Source: Schistocerca nitens
Taxonomy: Eukaryota > Arthropoda > Insecta > Orthoptera > Acrididae
Length of the DNA stretch: 64,000 nt
Direction of reading: 5' to 3'
NCBI RefSeq assembly: GCF_023898315.1
Contig: NC_064619.1
Span: 485,191,376 to 485,255,375, forward strand
Position numbers and translations under genes: made by a program. Position 1 is the stretch's first letter, and each line of letters opens with the position of its first letter. Under the pieces are notes generated by a model. That model did not search any database. It worked only from the letters and a program-made list of their open reading frames with translations, and was not told the origin of the DNA. Of this stretch, positions 32,799-43,910 are shown piece by piece.

Positions 32799-33532
32799 CT
32801 CAATGTCTAGGCTTATCAAGGCCGTTATTACGGCCTGAGGTGGTTGTTCTGGGTACCGATTTCTCAGGATCTATGCACCCAAATTGCCTGAAAATTTAAT
32901 CACATGCCAGTTCTAGTATACTATATTTGTCCAATGAATACCCTTTTATCATCCGCATTTCTTCTTGGTGTAGCAATTTTAATAGTCAGTAGTGTAGATA
33001 ACGCGAACTTGGAATTATGTAAGTTAAGGCAGGATAAAGAGACGAGGAACTGGGAAAAGGTAGCAAGCAAAGGGCGAAAAAGGGGAACACTGGAAAAAAC
33101 TCCAGAAATTCAAATAGTAAATCAGTTTGGCTTCCTATCTGAAATGGAGGAAGGGCCTCATCCAGATGTAGTTGAAAGACAGGTTGCGATAAAGGCAGAA
33201 TAGGAAAAGAAGATTTTTGCTTATATGCAGCAGTCATGGGAGGGGTGCGGGCCAGGAGCTTCAGGATAAATTAGGTGCAGGGCACCAGGTCACAAGTTTT
33301 GTGAAACTGAGTGCCAGCCTTAGCCAGCTGACAGGCTATGCAGGGACTTTAAGAAGGAAGTTCAGATAATTATAGTTGAAGAGCAGGAAACACCCTTACT
33401 ATGAATCCAATTTACAGTATTAGGAGTGACCTGGGTAAGACAGGAGCAGAAACTGGACTCACAAATGTGGGGTTTGTGGAGGTGTTTCAGCTCCATGATC
33501 AGCCCTGGGTAAACACTGGTGTAAGGCATGTT

Positions 33533-34735
33533 CTACATCTACATCTACATTTATACTCCGCAAGCCACCCAACGGTGTGTGGCGGAGGGCACTTTACGAG
33601 CCACTGTCATTACCTCCCTTTCCTGTTCCAGTCGCGTATGGTTCGCGGGAAGAACGACTGTCTCAGAGCCTCCGTGCGCGCTCTAATCTCTCTAATTTTA
33701 CATTCGTGATCTCCTCGGGAGGTGTAAGTAGGGGGAAGCAATATATTCGATACCACATCCAGAAACGCACCCTCTCGAAACCTGGCGAGCAAGCTACACC
33801 GTGATGCAGAGCGCCTCTCTTGCAGAGTCTGCCCCTTGAGTTTATTAAACATCTCCGTAACGCTATCACGGTTACCAAATAACCCTGTGACGAAACGCGC
33901 CGCTCTTCTTTGGATCTTCTCTATCTCCTCCGTCAACCCGATCTGGTACGGATCCCACACTGATGAGCAATACTCAAGTATAGGTCGAACGAGTGTTTTG
34001 TAAGCCACCTCCTTCGTTGATGGACTACATTTTCTAAGGACTCTCCCAATGAATCTCAACCTGGTACCCGCCTTACCAACAATTAATTTTATATGATCAT
34101 TCCACTTCAAATCGTTCCGCACGCATACTCCCAGATATTTTACAGAAGTAACTGCTACCAGTGTTTGTTCCGCTATCATATAATCGTACAATAAAGGATG
34201 CTTCTTTCTATGTATTCGCAATACATTACATTTGTCTATGTTAAGGGACAGTTGCCACTCCCTGCACCAAGTGCCCATCCGCTGCAGATCTTCCTGCATT
34301 TCGCTACAATTTTCTAATGCTGCAACTTCTCTGTATACTACAGCATCATCCGCGAAAAGCCGCATGGAACTTCCGACACTATCTACTAGGTCATTTATGT
34401 ATATCGTGAAAAGCAATGGTCCCATAACACTCCCCTGTGGCACGCCAGAGGTTACTTTAACGTCTGTAGACGTCTCTCCATTGATAACAACATGCTGTGT
34501 TCAGTTTGCTAAAAACTCTTCAATCCAGCCACACAGCTGGTCTGATATTCCGTAGGCTCTTACTTTGTTTATCAGGCGACAGTGCGGAACTGTATCGAAC
34601 GCCTCCCGGAAGTCAAGAAAAATAGCATCTACCTGGGAACCTGTATCTAATATTTTCTGGGTCTCATGAACAAATAAATCGAGTTGGGTCTCACACTGAG
34701 CTGAACAAGATGCTCTAGATACCGGCAAAATCTTA
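33533..34735 (-). mobile_element. second jockey-like LINE, 5'-truncated
   Basis: Minus-strand LINE with a 3' tail of tagatg repeats (33533-33553) and a reverse transcriptase frame reaching 34728. It lies inside the degraded ORF1-ORF2 region of the larger LINE. The 5' boundary near 34735 is set by loss of similarity. No clean TSD was seen. Confidence 0.85.
33610..34728 (-). pseudogene. LINE reverse transcriptase with a single in-frame stop
   Basis: One continuous minus-strand frame from 34728 to the stop at 33610-33612, broken only by TGA at 34498-34500. It starts at CETQLDLFVHETQKILD. RT motif A is VDAIFLDFREAFDTV, then GVPQGSVMGPLLFTIY, the catalytic RLFADDAVVY, TSVKYLGVCVRNDLKWNDHI, and the thumb region TLVRPILEYCSSVW with QRRAARFVTG. 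It ends SFFPRTIRDWN. The upstream part of RT and the endonuclease are missing by 5' truncation. It is clearly younger than its host LINE and than the related copy at 10265. Confidence 0.92.
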
Positions 34736-36229
34736 CATAAGTGTTGTTCCAGTTAACGCTATTGATGGGTGGGGTACACTACACAATACCTACACCTGAA
34801 TAGGAAGAGGAAAAATAATTTAGCTTCTCTATTAGCAGAAACTGCAAGGGGGGTCACACTCACACAAGGGGTGATCCCAGTGGGTAATGGGTCCAGGCAG
34901 ACAGGTTTTAAAGCCAAAGCCCAGGCAGACAACAATCAAGATAAACAGAATACAAGAAACTTCACGTACAGTAAATATGGGCAAAGCTAAGAACAGTATC
35001 AACTTATTTCATCAAAATATCAGGAGAATAAAAAATAAAGTAGATGAGCTATTAGTGTGTTTAGATGAATGTCAAAAATAAAAGTGTGATTGATATACTC
35101 TGCCTGCCTTAACACCATGTAATTGTGGGGATGGATAGTGTCAGTATAGATGGGTATAATTTTGCATCTTAGACTTTTAGATCTAGGATGGTTAAAGGAG
35201 GAGTTGCAGTTTTCATAAAACAAGGGTATAAATACAAAACTGTAGAAGTAAGCAAATTTTATGTTGATCAGCACTTTGAGGTATGTGAATGTGCTAGATA
35301 ATGTAGTGTCGATATTAGCTACATTGTACATGTCCCCATTAGGAGAATGGGAGCTATTCATAAGAAAGTAACTACCCATTATGCTGTCTGTCAGACAAAA
35401 AAAAGAAGTTAATAATATGTGGTGATTTCATTGTTGACTTCTAAGTAATTCTGATAGGAAAAGTGAACTAGAAGTGTTATTAACAACATGTAACTTAGAA
35501 TCAGTGGTCAATTTCTTCACATGTATTGCTGAAGACAGTAGCACTCTAATAGATAATTTATTGGTACAGAAAGAGGATGTAAAACAAACACATGGTTTCC
35601 CTTTGGTAAATGCATTTTCGGACCATGATGCACAACTGATTAACTTACACAACCTAACAGGGTGTACAGTTCAGAAACCATTAAGTAAATGTATGAGGTT
35701 GCTCAACCCAGTATCTATAGAGCAGAGAATGTTTAAGAAATATTAATTGGGAACATGTATATAATGAGGCAAGTGGTAATGACCAATGCAACATATTTCT
35801 TGATAAATTTATATCCCTTTTTGAACATTGTTTCTAAAAGAAAATTACTAAATGTAACACCACACACTTTTCAAAGAAACCTTGGATTATGACAGGTATT
35901 GAAGTGTCTTCAGAAAGAAAAAGAAAACTGTATGAGATAGCAAGAACTATTAAAGATCCAGAAGTAGTTTTACACTGTAAAAATTATTGTAACAGATGAA
36001 GAAAGTTGTCAGGAAGTCAAGAAATATATTTGTTAGAGAAGAAATTAACAACTATGACAATAAAATCAAATCAGTATGGAATGTTGTTAGAAGGGTGACA
36101 GGAAGTGTACCCACTGGGGCAGGTAGTATTACTATTAAAGAAATGAGACCATCCTAACCAACAGCACACAAGTAGCTAATGTATTTAACAATCATTTCTG
36201 AAGTGAAGGAGAAAAAATTGGTGAGAATA

Positions 36230-37321
36230 CCGGGTGATCAAAAAGTAAGTATAAATTTGAAAACTGAATAAATCACGGAATAATGTAGGTAGAGAGGTAC
36301 AAATTGACACACATGATTGGAATGACATGGGGTTTTATTAGAACTAAAAAAAATACAAAAGTTCAAAAAAAGTTCGACAGATGGCGCTCCATCTGATCAG
36401 AACAGCAATAATTACCATAACAAAGGAAGACAAAGCAAAGATGATGTTCTTTACAGGAAATGCTCTATATGTCCACCATCATTCCTCAACAATAGCTGTA
36501 GTCGAGGAATAATGTTGTGAACAGCACTGTAAAGCATGTCCGGAGTTATGGTGAGGCATTGGCGTCTGATGTTGTCTTTCAGCATCCCTAGATATCCAGA
36601 CTGAGATTTTCACTCTGCAGCGGAGTGTATGCTGATATGAAACTTCCTGGATGATTAAAACTGTGTGCCGGACCGAGACTCGAACTCGGGACCTTTGCCT
36701 TTCGCGGGCAAGTGCTCAACCAACTGAGCTACCCAATCACGACTCACGCCCCGTCCTCACAGCTTTACTTCTGCCAGTACCTCGTCTACCACCTTCCAAA
36801 CTTTACAGAAGCTCTCCTTCGAATCCTGCAGAACTAGCACTCCTGAAAGATAGGATATTGCAGTGACATGGCTTAGCCACAGCCTGAGGGATGTAAAGCT
36901 GTGAGGACGGGGCGTGAGTCGCGATTGGGTAGCTCAGATATTAGAGCACCTGCCCGCGAAAGGCAAAGGTCCCGACTTCGAGTCTCGGTGCGGCACACAG
37001 TTTTAATCTGCCAGGAAGTTTCATCCCTAGAGATGTCGGTCGACCACGATAAACTTGCGACTTCAGGTAACGCAAAAGCCAATAATCGCACGGACTGAGG
37101 TCTGGAGACCTGGGAGGTCAAGCATGACGAAAGTGGAGGCTGAGCACACGATCATCACCAAACGATGCGCGCAAGAGATCTTTCACGCGTCTAGCAATGT
37201 GAGGTGGTTCTAATAAAACCCCATGTCATTTCAAGCACGTGTGTCAATTTTTACCTCTCTATCTACATTATTCCATGGTTTATTAAGTTTTCAAATTTAT
37301 ACTGACTTTTTGATCACCTGG
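36230..37321 (-). mobile_element. deleted mariner-like element inside LINE ORF2
   Basis: Long inverted ends (over 100 bp): the left begins ccgggtgatcaaaaagtaag and the right, on the other strand, ccaggtgatcaaaaagtcag. TA flanks at 36228-36229 and 37322-37323. The minus strand retains only the transposase C-terminus (visible pieces LLRNDGGHIEHFL and TITPDMLYSAVHNIIPRL). Removing the element with one TA gives continuous LINE sequence. A tRNA-like foldback element is inserted at 36593-37021. Confidence 0.9.
36593..37021. mobile_element. tRNA-like foldback element, 429 bp
   Basis: Two inverted tRNA-like units of about 180 bp face each other. The right one reads gggtagctcag (A box), a tgcccgcgaaaggca stem, gacttcgagtctcgg (B-box region). 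The left is its diverged reverse complement. Outer ends carry gaaacttcctgg and ccaggaagtttc. The 10-bp direct repeat catccctaga at 36583-36592 and 37022-37031 is the target duplication. It is not a functional tRNA because acceptor ends do not pair as in a tRNA. A shortened relative is at 21324-21639. Confidence 0.85.
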
Positions 37322-40300
37322 TAGTTCAAAAGAAAAAGGGAGGCAGTACATGGCAGATGCAGTTTTGAAAAATTTTAGTCAGATTGTTTCACCTGACAAC
37401 CTCTTGTGAAATAAGTAAAAGTATTAAATCTTTGGAAAATAAATGTTCTGTTGGAGTAGATGACCTCTCTAATACGATATTACAACAATGTGGAGCAATT
37501 ACAGCTGATGTTCTGAGTCACATACGTAATGCATCACTAACTGAATGTATTTTCCCAGACAGGCTAAAATATGCCGTTATCAGGGCTCTCTGCAAAAAGG
37601 GGGACACCACAGATGCCAATAATTATCGGCCAGTTGAATTGCTTACAGCATTTTCAAAAATCTTTGAGAAAATAATGTATTCAAGTATGGTTAGCCATCT
37701 CAACAGTAAAGGGATACATAATAAATCACATTTTGGATTTAAAAAATGCTGTTCCACTGAGACAGCAATATACAATTTCACTGTCCACATAATAGAGTCT
37801 TTAAATAGTAAAATGACACTAATAGGAATTTTCTGTGACTTGCCCGAAGTATTTGATTGTGTGAACCATGACATTTATTACAGAAATTACAATTCTATGT
37901 TATAAATTTAACAACATATGAGTAGTTTAAGTCATGCCTACAGAACAGGAAAGAAAAAGTTTATTTATATGAGTCAAGTGATTCAGATAAGTTTGCCACT
38001 TGATTTAAGTGGGCGAAATTACATTAGGGGTTCCACAGGGTTCAATCATGGGTCCCCTTCTGTTCTTGATATATGTGATTGACCTCCCTTCTTATCTGAA
38101 ACAAGAAGCTGAATGGACACTGTTTGCTGATGATACAAGCATCATTATTAATCCAGTAAAAGGAACTGCAATTAAAAATGAAAAAAATAAGGTCTTTGGA
38201 AAAGTCATTGATTGGTTTTCTGCAAATGGGCTTGCTCTAAACTCTGAAAAACACAGTACATCCAATTTTCTGCTGCAAAAAGTACAGTGCCTTCAGTAAA
38301 TATAACACATCAACAGAAGTCAGTAGATAGGGTAGAGCATACTGTTTTTTGTGTACATGTAGATTAGAATCTTAATTGGAAAATTCATATTTTCGATCTT
38401 CTATAGCGACTAGGTTCAGCAATCTTTGCAATCAGAATAATTGCCAATTTTGAGGACATAGAAATTAGTAAGCTGACATACTTTGCATACTTCCACTCTC
38501 TGATGACATACAGAGTAATGTTTTGGGGTAACTCAACACTTAGACAAAAAGTACTCACTGCTCAACAGAAGGTGGTTTTTCTTAGTTGCACGTCTTATAG
38601 GCATCTTTTCAAAATAGTGGGAATTCTTACAACAGCCTGAGAGTACATTTACACATTAATAGAATTTGTTCTCAACAACATGGACCAGTTGAAAAACAAC
38701 AGTGACATTCGTGATTATAATACCAGAAAAAAATTTACACTATCCTTTACTCAACCTGTCTTTGTCACAGAAAGGGGTAAATATGGCTGTATAAAAAATT
38801 TTTCACAAATTACGAGATGAAGTAAAATGTGTGACAGACAGAAGTAATAGCTTCAAAAATAAGTTGAAATCATTCCCATTGACAACTCCTTCTACACCAT
38901 AGATGAATTCTTGAATAGGAATAAATAAATTTCTTAATATAGTTTACGCGTGTTCAGCTATTTAAGGGAATGGGATAAATAATAAAAATATGAATCTTTA
39001 ACACTGTACTGTAACATTTCATTCATTCATACCTTTTTTTCCCTTATGGTCAGTGCTTGAACTCAAATATCTCATGATGACACAATTTTCACTTCTTTTC
39101 TTTCTTCCTTTTCTCTTCATAAAATCTCTTCATCCTTTGCCTATGCCCTTGTTTCTTTTGTTCTGTCCAAAATGATCCCGTCTTCCTCTTCTCATTTACC
39201 ATTTGTTTGTTGAACCCTAGCTGCCTTATGTCTTCCTCTATTTCATGATACCAAAGGGTTTTAAGGCTAGAATATTTTACTACATTAAAGATTGTCTTCT
39301 CTGTAAGTGTCTGTGGAAATTTAGTCTGCATTTTCTGATCATGTCTGTGAGTCTGTCAGTGCGTTGGTATAACTCATTGGTAGGTATTTTCATCCATATG
39401 CCATCTTTGTGTATTGGTCCAAATACTTTCCTGAGAATTTTGCGTTCTATTTTTTCTGTCTCTATAATGTCTGATGCTCCAATTGTTTTCGTTTCTGGTG
39501 CATATAGTGTTTCCAGTAATACAACTGTTTTTAGTGTCTAATTTTGGCCTGTCTTGATATGCTTTTCTTATTACAATGTGAGCATGTGAGTTTGTATGCT
39601 TTCTGGAGTCTTTCTGTTCGATCTATGTTGGATGCCTTGTTTGATCCTCCTATTTGTATGTATTTTCGTAAATATTTAAATTTTTCGACTCTCTTTACGG
39701 ATCCATACATCGTTTGCATGATGCTTACATTGTAGGTTTGCCGTTTCATGTATTGAGTCTTTTCATATGATATCTGTAGACCTGTTTTGTCAGCTATTTC
39801 ATGTAGATGTTCCAGTGCTTCCTTTGCATCCTGTGTGTTATTACTAAGTATGGCTATGTCATCTGCAAATGCCAGACATTTTATGATTGTTCTTGTTTCA
39901 CGTGTTCTTCCTAGCTGTATTCATTTAATTTGTTCTTCCCATTGTTTGACAATTTTGTCTAAGAATATGTTAAGCAGGATTGGTGAAAGCCCATCTCCTT
40001 GTCGGACACCTGTGTGTATCCAGAGGGGTTCGAAAATTTCTCCCATGAACTTAATCTTCGAGGTGGTGTCTGGGGGCGTCTGTTGTACAATTGCCCTGGT
40101 TTTTCTGTCGATGCCATATTCTTCCAGTATGTCAAAGAGCGTTTGTCGGTCTATGGAGTCGTATGCTTTTTTAAAGTCAACAAAGGTAACTACAGTGTTT
40201 CTTGTCTGTCTGACTTTCAAAAGTGTTCTCAAGTTCCAGATTTGTTCTATGCCTGATCTCGCTCTTCTGAAGCCTGCTTGGTATTACCTCATTTGCGGAT

Positions 40301-41016
40301 CTGCTTGTGGTTCTTGACTGTTTAATAACACCTTCGAGAGAATTTTGTATGTGACTGGTACTAAAGAAATACCTCTGCAATTATTTGGATATGACTTATC
40401 ACCCTTTTTATGTAGGGGATGGATCAAAGCACATTTCCATTCCTCTGGCAATATCTCTGTGACCCAAATTTCTGAGATAATCTTACAAATTTGCTTGATG
40501 GTGTTTTCATCTTCCAGATCTCGGCAATAATACCTTCTACTCCTGCTGCTCTGTGATTTCTCATTTCTTTGATGATTCTCTCTGTTTCTTCTATTGTGGA
40601 AGGATTAGAATCTGGGTTGGCTGTGGCCTTTTGGAAGGTTAATTTTTCTGTGGGTTTCTTGCAATTCAGAAGTTCATCAAAGTATTGTTTGAGGATTTTG
40701 CAATTTCCTTTCGTGTTCGTTTCGAGGGATCCATCTGCTCTTCGGAAGCAGTGGCTAAGAGGTTGATTACCCTTCATATTTTCTTTGAATTTTCTGTAAA
40801 AATGTCTAGTGTTATTTCTCTTGAAATCTTCGTCAGTTTCTTTCAATGTGTTGTCACATGCCCGTTTTTCTATTCTGATTCCCTTCGTTGATTGTTTCTG
40901 AATCTCGTGAAATTCCTTCCATGTTTCTAATGTTCTGTTACTGCTGAATTTCTTCCATGCCTGTGTTCTTCTTCCAATGGCTAGATCACAATTCGCGTTC
41001 CACCACCTACGAGTAT

Positions 41017-41073
41017 TCCGTCTCTAATGACCTCGTTGTCGACGTGACGTTAAAAAACACTAGCCTAACCTAA
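41017..41073. mobile_element. 57-bp insertion: truncated retroelement tail
   Basis: Flanked by the 11-bp duplication cctacgagtat at 41006-41016 and 41074-41084. Contains atgacctcgttgtcgacgtg and acgttaaaaaacact, which I associate with the 3' end of an arthropod SINE or LINE. It ends in a ctaacctaa tail. Confidence 0.7.
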
Positions 41074-41663
41074 CCTACGAGTATGTTTTCGTTTCTTGGA
41101 GGTTGCCCCTATCGCATTCCCTTCTGAACTGATTTCGCAAAATCTGTTCGTCTGTTGAATGCCTTATAATCTCTTCAACAACTTGGTCCCTGTTTATCTA
41201 CAAGTATTTCGGATCAGGTTTGAATATTTTGTTTCGTGCTGTTTTCTTATGTCTTGGAATTGTCCTAATTTTAACTTGTAGTAAATAATGATCGGACTTG
41301 AAAAATCCCTTACGTGTTCTGTCATTTTGAATTTCCTGTGTACATTTGGTGGAAATGGCCACATGATAAATCTGGAATTCTTCCCATACGATGTTGGGTG
41401 CTTTCCATGTTGTAAGTTTTCGTCTTGGCTTTTGAAATTGCGTCGACATAACTTTGAGGTTGAAATTTTGACCATATTTTATGTGGTGTCCTCCATTTTT
41501 GTTTGTACGAACGTGTGCTGAGTGCGGACCTGTGATATGTGTACTGTAATATGTATATACAGGTTGGTCCATTGATAATGACCGAGCCAAACATCTCACG
41601 AAAAGAGCATCAAACGAAAAGAAACTGCAAAGAACGATACTCGTCTAGCTTGAAGGGGGAAAG

Positions 41664-41839
41664 GTTCAAAAAAATGGCTCTGAGCACTATGGGACTCAAC
41701 TGCTGAGGTCATTAGTCCCCTAACTAACCTAAGGACATCACAAACATCCATGCCCGAGGCAGGATTCGAACCTGCGACCGTAGCGGTCTTGCGGTTCCAG
41801 ACTGCAGCGCCTTTAACCGCACGGCCACTTCGGCCGGCC
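41664..41839 (-). mobile_element. tRNA-derived SINE (main family), internally deleted
   Basis: Flanked by the 12-bp duplication gaagggggaaag at 41652-41663 and 41840-41851. The agaacttagaactactt part of the body is missing. It shares the gaagtggccgtgcggttaaa head with copies at 6449 and 32022. Confidence 0.94.
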
Positions 41840-42112
41840 GAAGGGGGAAAGCAGATGGCGCTATGGTTGGCCCGCTAGATGACACTGCCATAGGTGAAAC
41901 GCATATCAACTGCGTTTTTTTTAAATAGGAATCCCCTTTTTTATTACATATTCGTGTAGTACGTACAGAAATACGAATGTTTTAGTTGAACCACTTTTTT
42001 CGCTTTGTGATATATGGCGCTGTAATAGTCACAAACGTATAAGTACGTGGTATCACGTAGCATTCCGCCAGTGCGGACGGTATTTGCTTCGTGGTACATT
42101 ACCAGTGTTAAA

Positions 42113-42490
42113 ATGGACCTTTTACCAATTGCGGAAAAGGTAGATATCGTGTTGATGTATAGCTATTGTGATCAAAATGCCCAACGGGCGTGTGCTATGT
42201 ATGCTGCTCAGTATCCTGGACGACATCATCCAAGTGTCCGGACCGTTCGCCGGATAGTTAAGCTATTTAAAGAAACAGGAAGTGTTTAGCTACATGTGAA
42301 ACGTCAGCTAATACCTACAAAAAATGATGATGCCCGAGTAGGTATTTTAGCTGCTGTCTCGGCTTATCCGCACATCAGCAGCAGACAAATTGCGCGAGAA
42401 TCGGGAATCTCAAAAACTTCGGTGTTGAGAATGCTACAACAAACATCGATTGCACCCGTACCTTATTTCTGTGCACCAGGAAATGCATAG
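42113..42490 (+). pseudogene. mariner-like transposase N-terminus (DUF4817-like HTH)
   Basis: ATG at 42113 starts MDLLPIAEKVDIVLMYSYCD. It continues with QRACAMYAAQYPGRHHPSVR and TVRRIVKLFKETGSV, then an in-frame TAG at 42287-42289. It resumes in the same frame with KRQLIPTKNDDARVGILAAV, SAYPHISSRQIARESGISKT and SVLRMLQQTSIAPVPY. These are the two N-terminal helix-turn-helix domains. The catalytic domain is absent because the element is truncated. One stop and some changes (such as CAPGNA near the end) mark it as inactive. Confidence 0.85.
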
Positions 42491-42687
42491 CGACGTCTTT
42501 GAACGTCATGTACAGTCTTAGACAATAAAACTGACCGCCGGCCGGCCGCCACAGAGACTAAGTCCGAGTCATTCACTTAAGGTGGCCAATAAAACTGACC
42601 GCCCCTGACAACTCTAAGTCCGGCCATATGCACAATCTGGCAACACTGGAAGATGCGGAAGTGTTAGGAGGAAGTATTGTCTACTTC

Positions 42688-42795
42688 CGAGACGTTGTCG
42701 GACTATGTGAGCCCGTGGTCTAGTGGCAAGCGTCGTGCGTTCTAAGCGTATAGTCGCCTGTTCGCGTCCAACTGTTTTTTTTTTTTTTTTTCCCA
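42688..42795 (+). other. tRNA-like segment with T-run
   Basis: Contains cccgtggtctagtggcaag (A-box-like) and cctgttcgcgtccaac (B-box-like) 45 bp downstream, followed by a T tract of about 17. Stems of a real tRNA do not form convincingly. It is most likely the tRNA-derived part of a SINE or of the surrounding repeat. Confidence 0.5.
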
Positions 42796-43189
42796 CAGTC
42801 GGTCTAAAGTTATGAGTCTGACTGAACATCAAAGATAATTCGCTTAACATTCTACCCACCAGCAATAACAAGTATTCCAGAAACAATTCCGCAGAACAGC
42901 TCGTGGCTGCGTTGCGATCATAACAGCTTACGCTCGAGCGTTTCCTCGCGCTGCAGCGGCTACCGGCCACCGGCCAGGCGCCACCCGCCGCCTGAAATCC
43001 GGCACCGCTCAGGTGAACGCGGCGCGACGCTGTCAGTGTATGTATCAACTGTCATTTTCGAATTTGAAGTTCTAGTTATCATCTTGCAGTTAAGCATTGG
43101 ATTTTGCATACTTGAGAATCATGAACTACAGTTAAGCATTGTAAAATTGAGTCGCAAGTGGAAATAGGTGTAACATCTGCAACACAACG

Positions 43190-43910
43190 TTTACTTTTGG
43201 TATAACAGAGGGGTGAATGCAGAGGAGGCAGCTAGAAAGATTTGAATTGTGTGTGGAGCGAGTGCTTTTGGGAAAAATACGCCAGAAAAAGATATTCTTG
43301 TTTCAACAAAGATCGTTCTGGCATCAATGATTTTCCACATTAAGCAAGTCTCGACTACTGATATATGTGATAGATTACCATTTTCCATCATGCGACATTT
43401 GCATTCAACAGGCAAAGTTCAGAAGTCTGGTGTACGAGTACTACATGCTCTAATTCGAAACAACAAAAATCAACGGAGTGACTATTATTGAACGTCATCA
43501 GGTCGCTCATTGAGCATTCGTATGCAGTACTGTAACTGGTGACGTGTTATGATGCCTTTATCATTAACTTCCTAAGAAGAAATGAAAGGCTGAGCCCCTC
43601 CAAAAGACATAAACTCGAGCAAAGAGTAGTGTGAACATAATATTTTACATCTGATAGCTCCAAAAGTGAGTTTTGGGCTACGAATTCTACCAAAACACAG
43701 CTGGAATTTGTTGCCAACAACTGAGACACCTTTCGGTCTCAGCGTAAGAAAATCGAGCAACACAACTACATCACATGTTCTACTGCATGATAACGGACTT
43801 CTTGATTTGAGAAACAAAACTATCCAGGAGATTGAAATTAAAGTCGTCTCTCAGGCACTTGTATTGATAGAGAAGTCCTCTCTCAAGCACTTGTCCCTCT
43901 CGTCATATAT
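43190..43910 (+). pseudogene. old mariner transposase remnant
   Basis: Pieces in shifting frames correspond to a mariner transposase: NAEEAARKIC and VYGASAFGKNTPE-like text (first HTH), TDICDRLPFSIMRHLHSTGK with VQKSGVRVLHALIRNNKNQR (the linker before the catalytic domain), a corrupted first-aspartate region, then LLHDNGLLDLRNK where LHDNARPH is expected. Numerous stops. Inverted repeats not identified. Confidence 0.65.

Larger units (their letters stand above)
31179..32994 (+). mobile_element. Tc1-like DNA transposon inserted in LINE ORF1
   Basis: Inverted ends: left caccactggccattaaaatt and right (other strand) cactactgactattaaaatt. TA is duplicated at 31177-31178 and 32995-32996. The element contains a transposase and two main-family SINEs. 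Taking it out with one TA restores the ORF1 reading frame without a stop at the joint. Confidence 0.95.
30972..33202 (+). pseudogene. LINE ORF1 with zinc-finger, split by a Tc1-like insertion
   Basis: From ATG 30972 the frame encodes a Cys-rich module (CDKCGSCRRNLK, VFCVDCKLWFNWREC, then CRLCRKYRKF after one stop at 31102-31104). The spacing resembles the PHD/RING-like finger found in ORF1 of some LINEs. It continues into a charged, probably coiled segment (EQEAKICALKAE). At 31177 a Tc1-like element interrupts. The frame resumes exactly in register at 32997 (NANLELCKLRQDKETRNWEK) and runs to a stop at 33200-33202. ORF1 proteins bind LINE RNA. Later sequence to 33530 is too decayed to read. 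Confidence 0.7.
34980..38700 (+). pseudogene. LINE ORF2 (endonuclease plus reverse transcriptase), heavily decayed
   Basis: The endonuclease start is readable as INLFHQNIRRIKNKVDELL near 34998. A later part (about 35474-35746) has ESVVNFFTCIAEDSSTLIDN and NAFSDHDAQLI, where S-D-H is the endonuclease C-terminal motif. RT follows the mariner insertion: SIKSLENKCSVGVDDLSN, ALCKKGDTTDANNYRPVELL, HFGFKKCCSTETAIYNF, then VFDCVNHDI in motif A (37384-37905). After a frameshift come [20 protein letters not shown] and [10 protein letters not shown], the catalytic box (38009-38299). Many stops; inactive. The enzyme would nick target DNA and prime cDNA synthesis. Confidence 0.85.
30690..38990 (+). mobile_element. 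decayed LINE with ORF1 and ORF2, host to three large insertions
   Basis: A non-LTR retrotransposon of roughly 4.2 kb net. It has a 5' UTR (about 30690-30971), a zinc-finger ORF1, an endonuclease/reverse-transcriptase ORF2 and an A-rich 3' end near 38930-38990. It is expanded to 8.3 kb by a Tc1-like element (31179-32994), a second LINE (33533-34735) and a deleted mariner (36230-37321). ORF1 and the text of ORF2 are both recognisable, so this was a near full-length copy before decay. The clade is uncertain, perhaps CR1/Daphne-like. Confidence 0.8.
41561..42530 (+). mobile_element. mariner-like element, 5' half only (DUF4817 type)
   Basis: Begins near caggttggtccattgataat, runs through a 5' UTR with a nested SINE and into the transposase N-terminus, then stops abruptly at about 42530. 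The right inverted repeat is missing, so it is a 3'-deleted copy. Confidence 0.75.

Noticed and set aside
39787..40317. 176-residue plus-strand protein
   Set aside because: It is the antisense shadow of the RTE-like reverse transcriptase on the minus strand.
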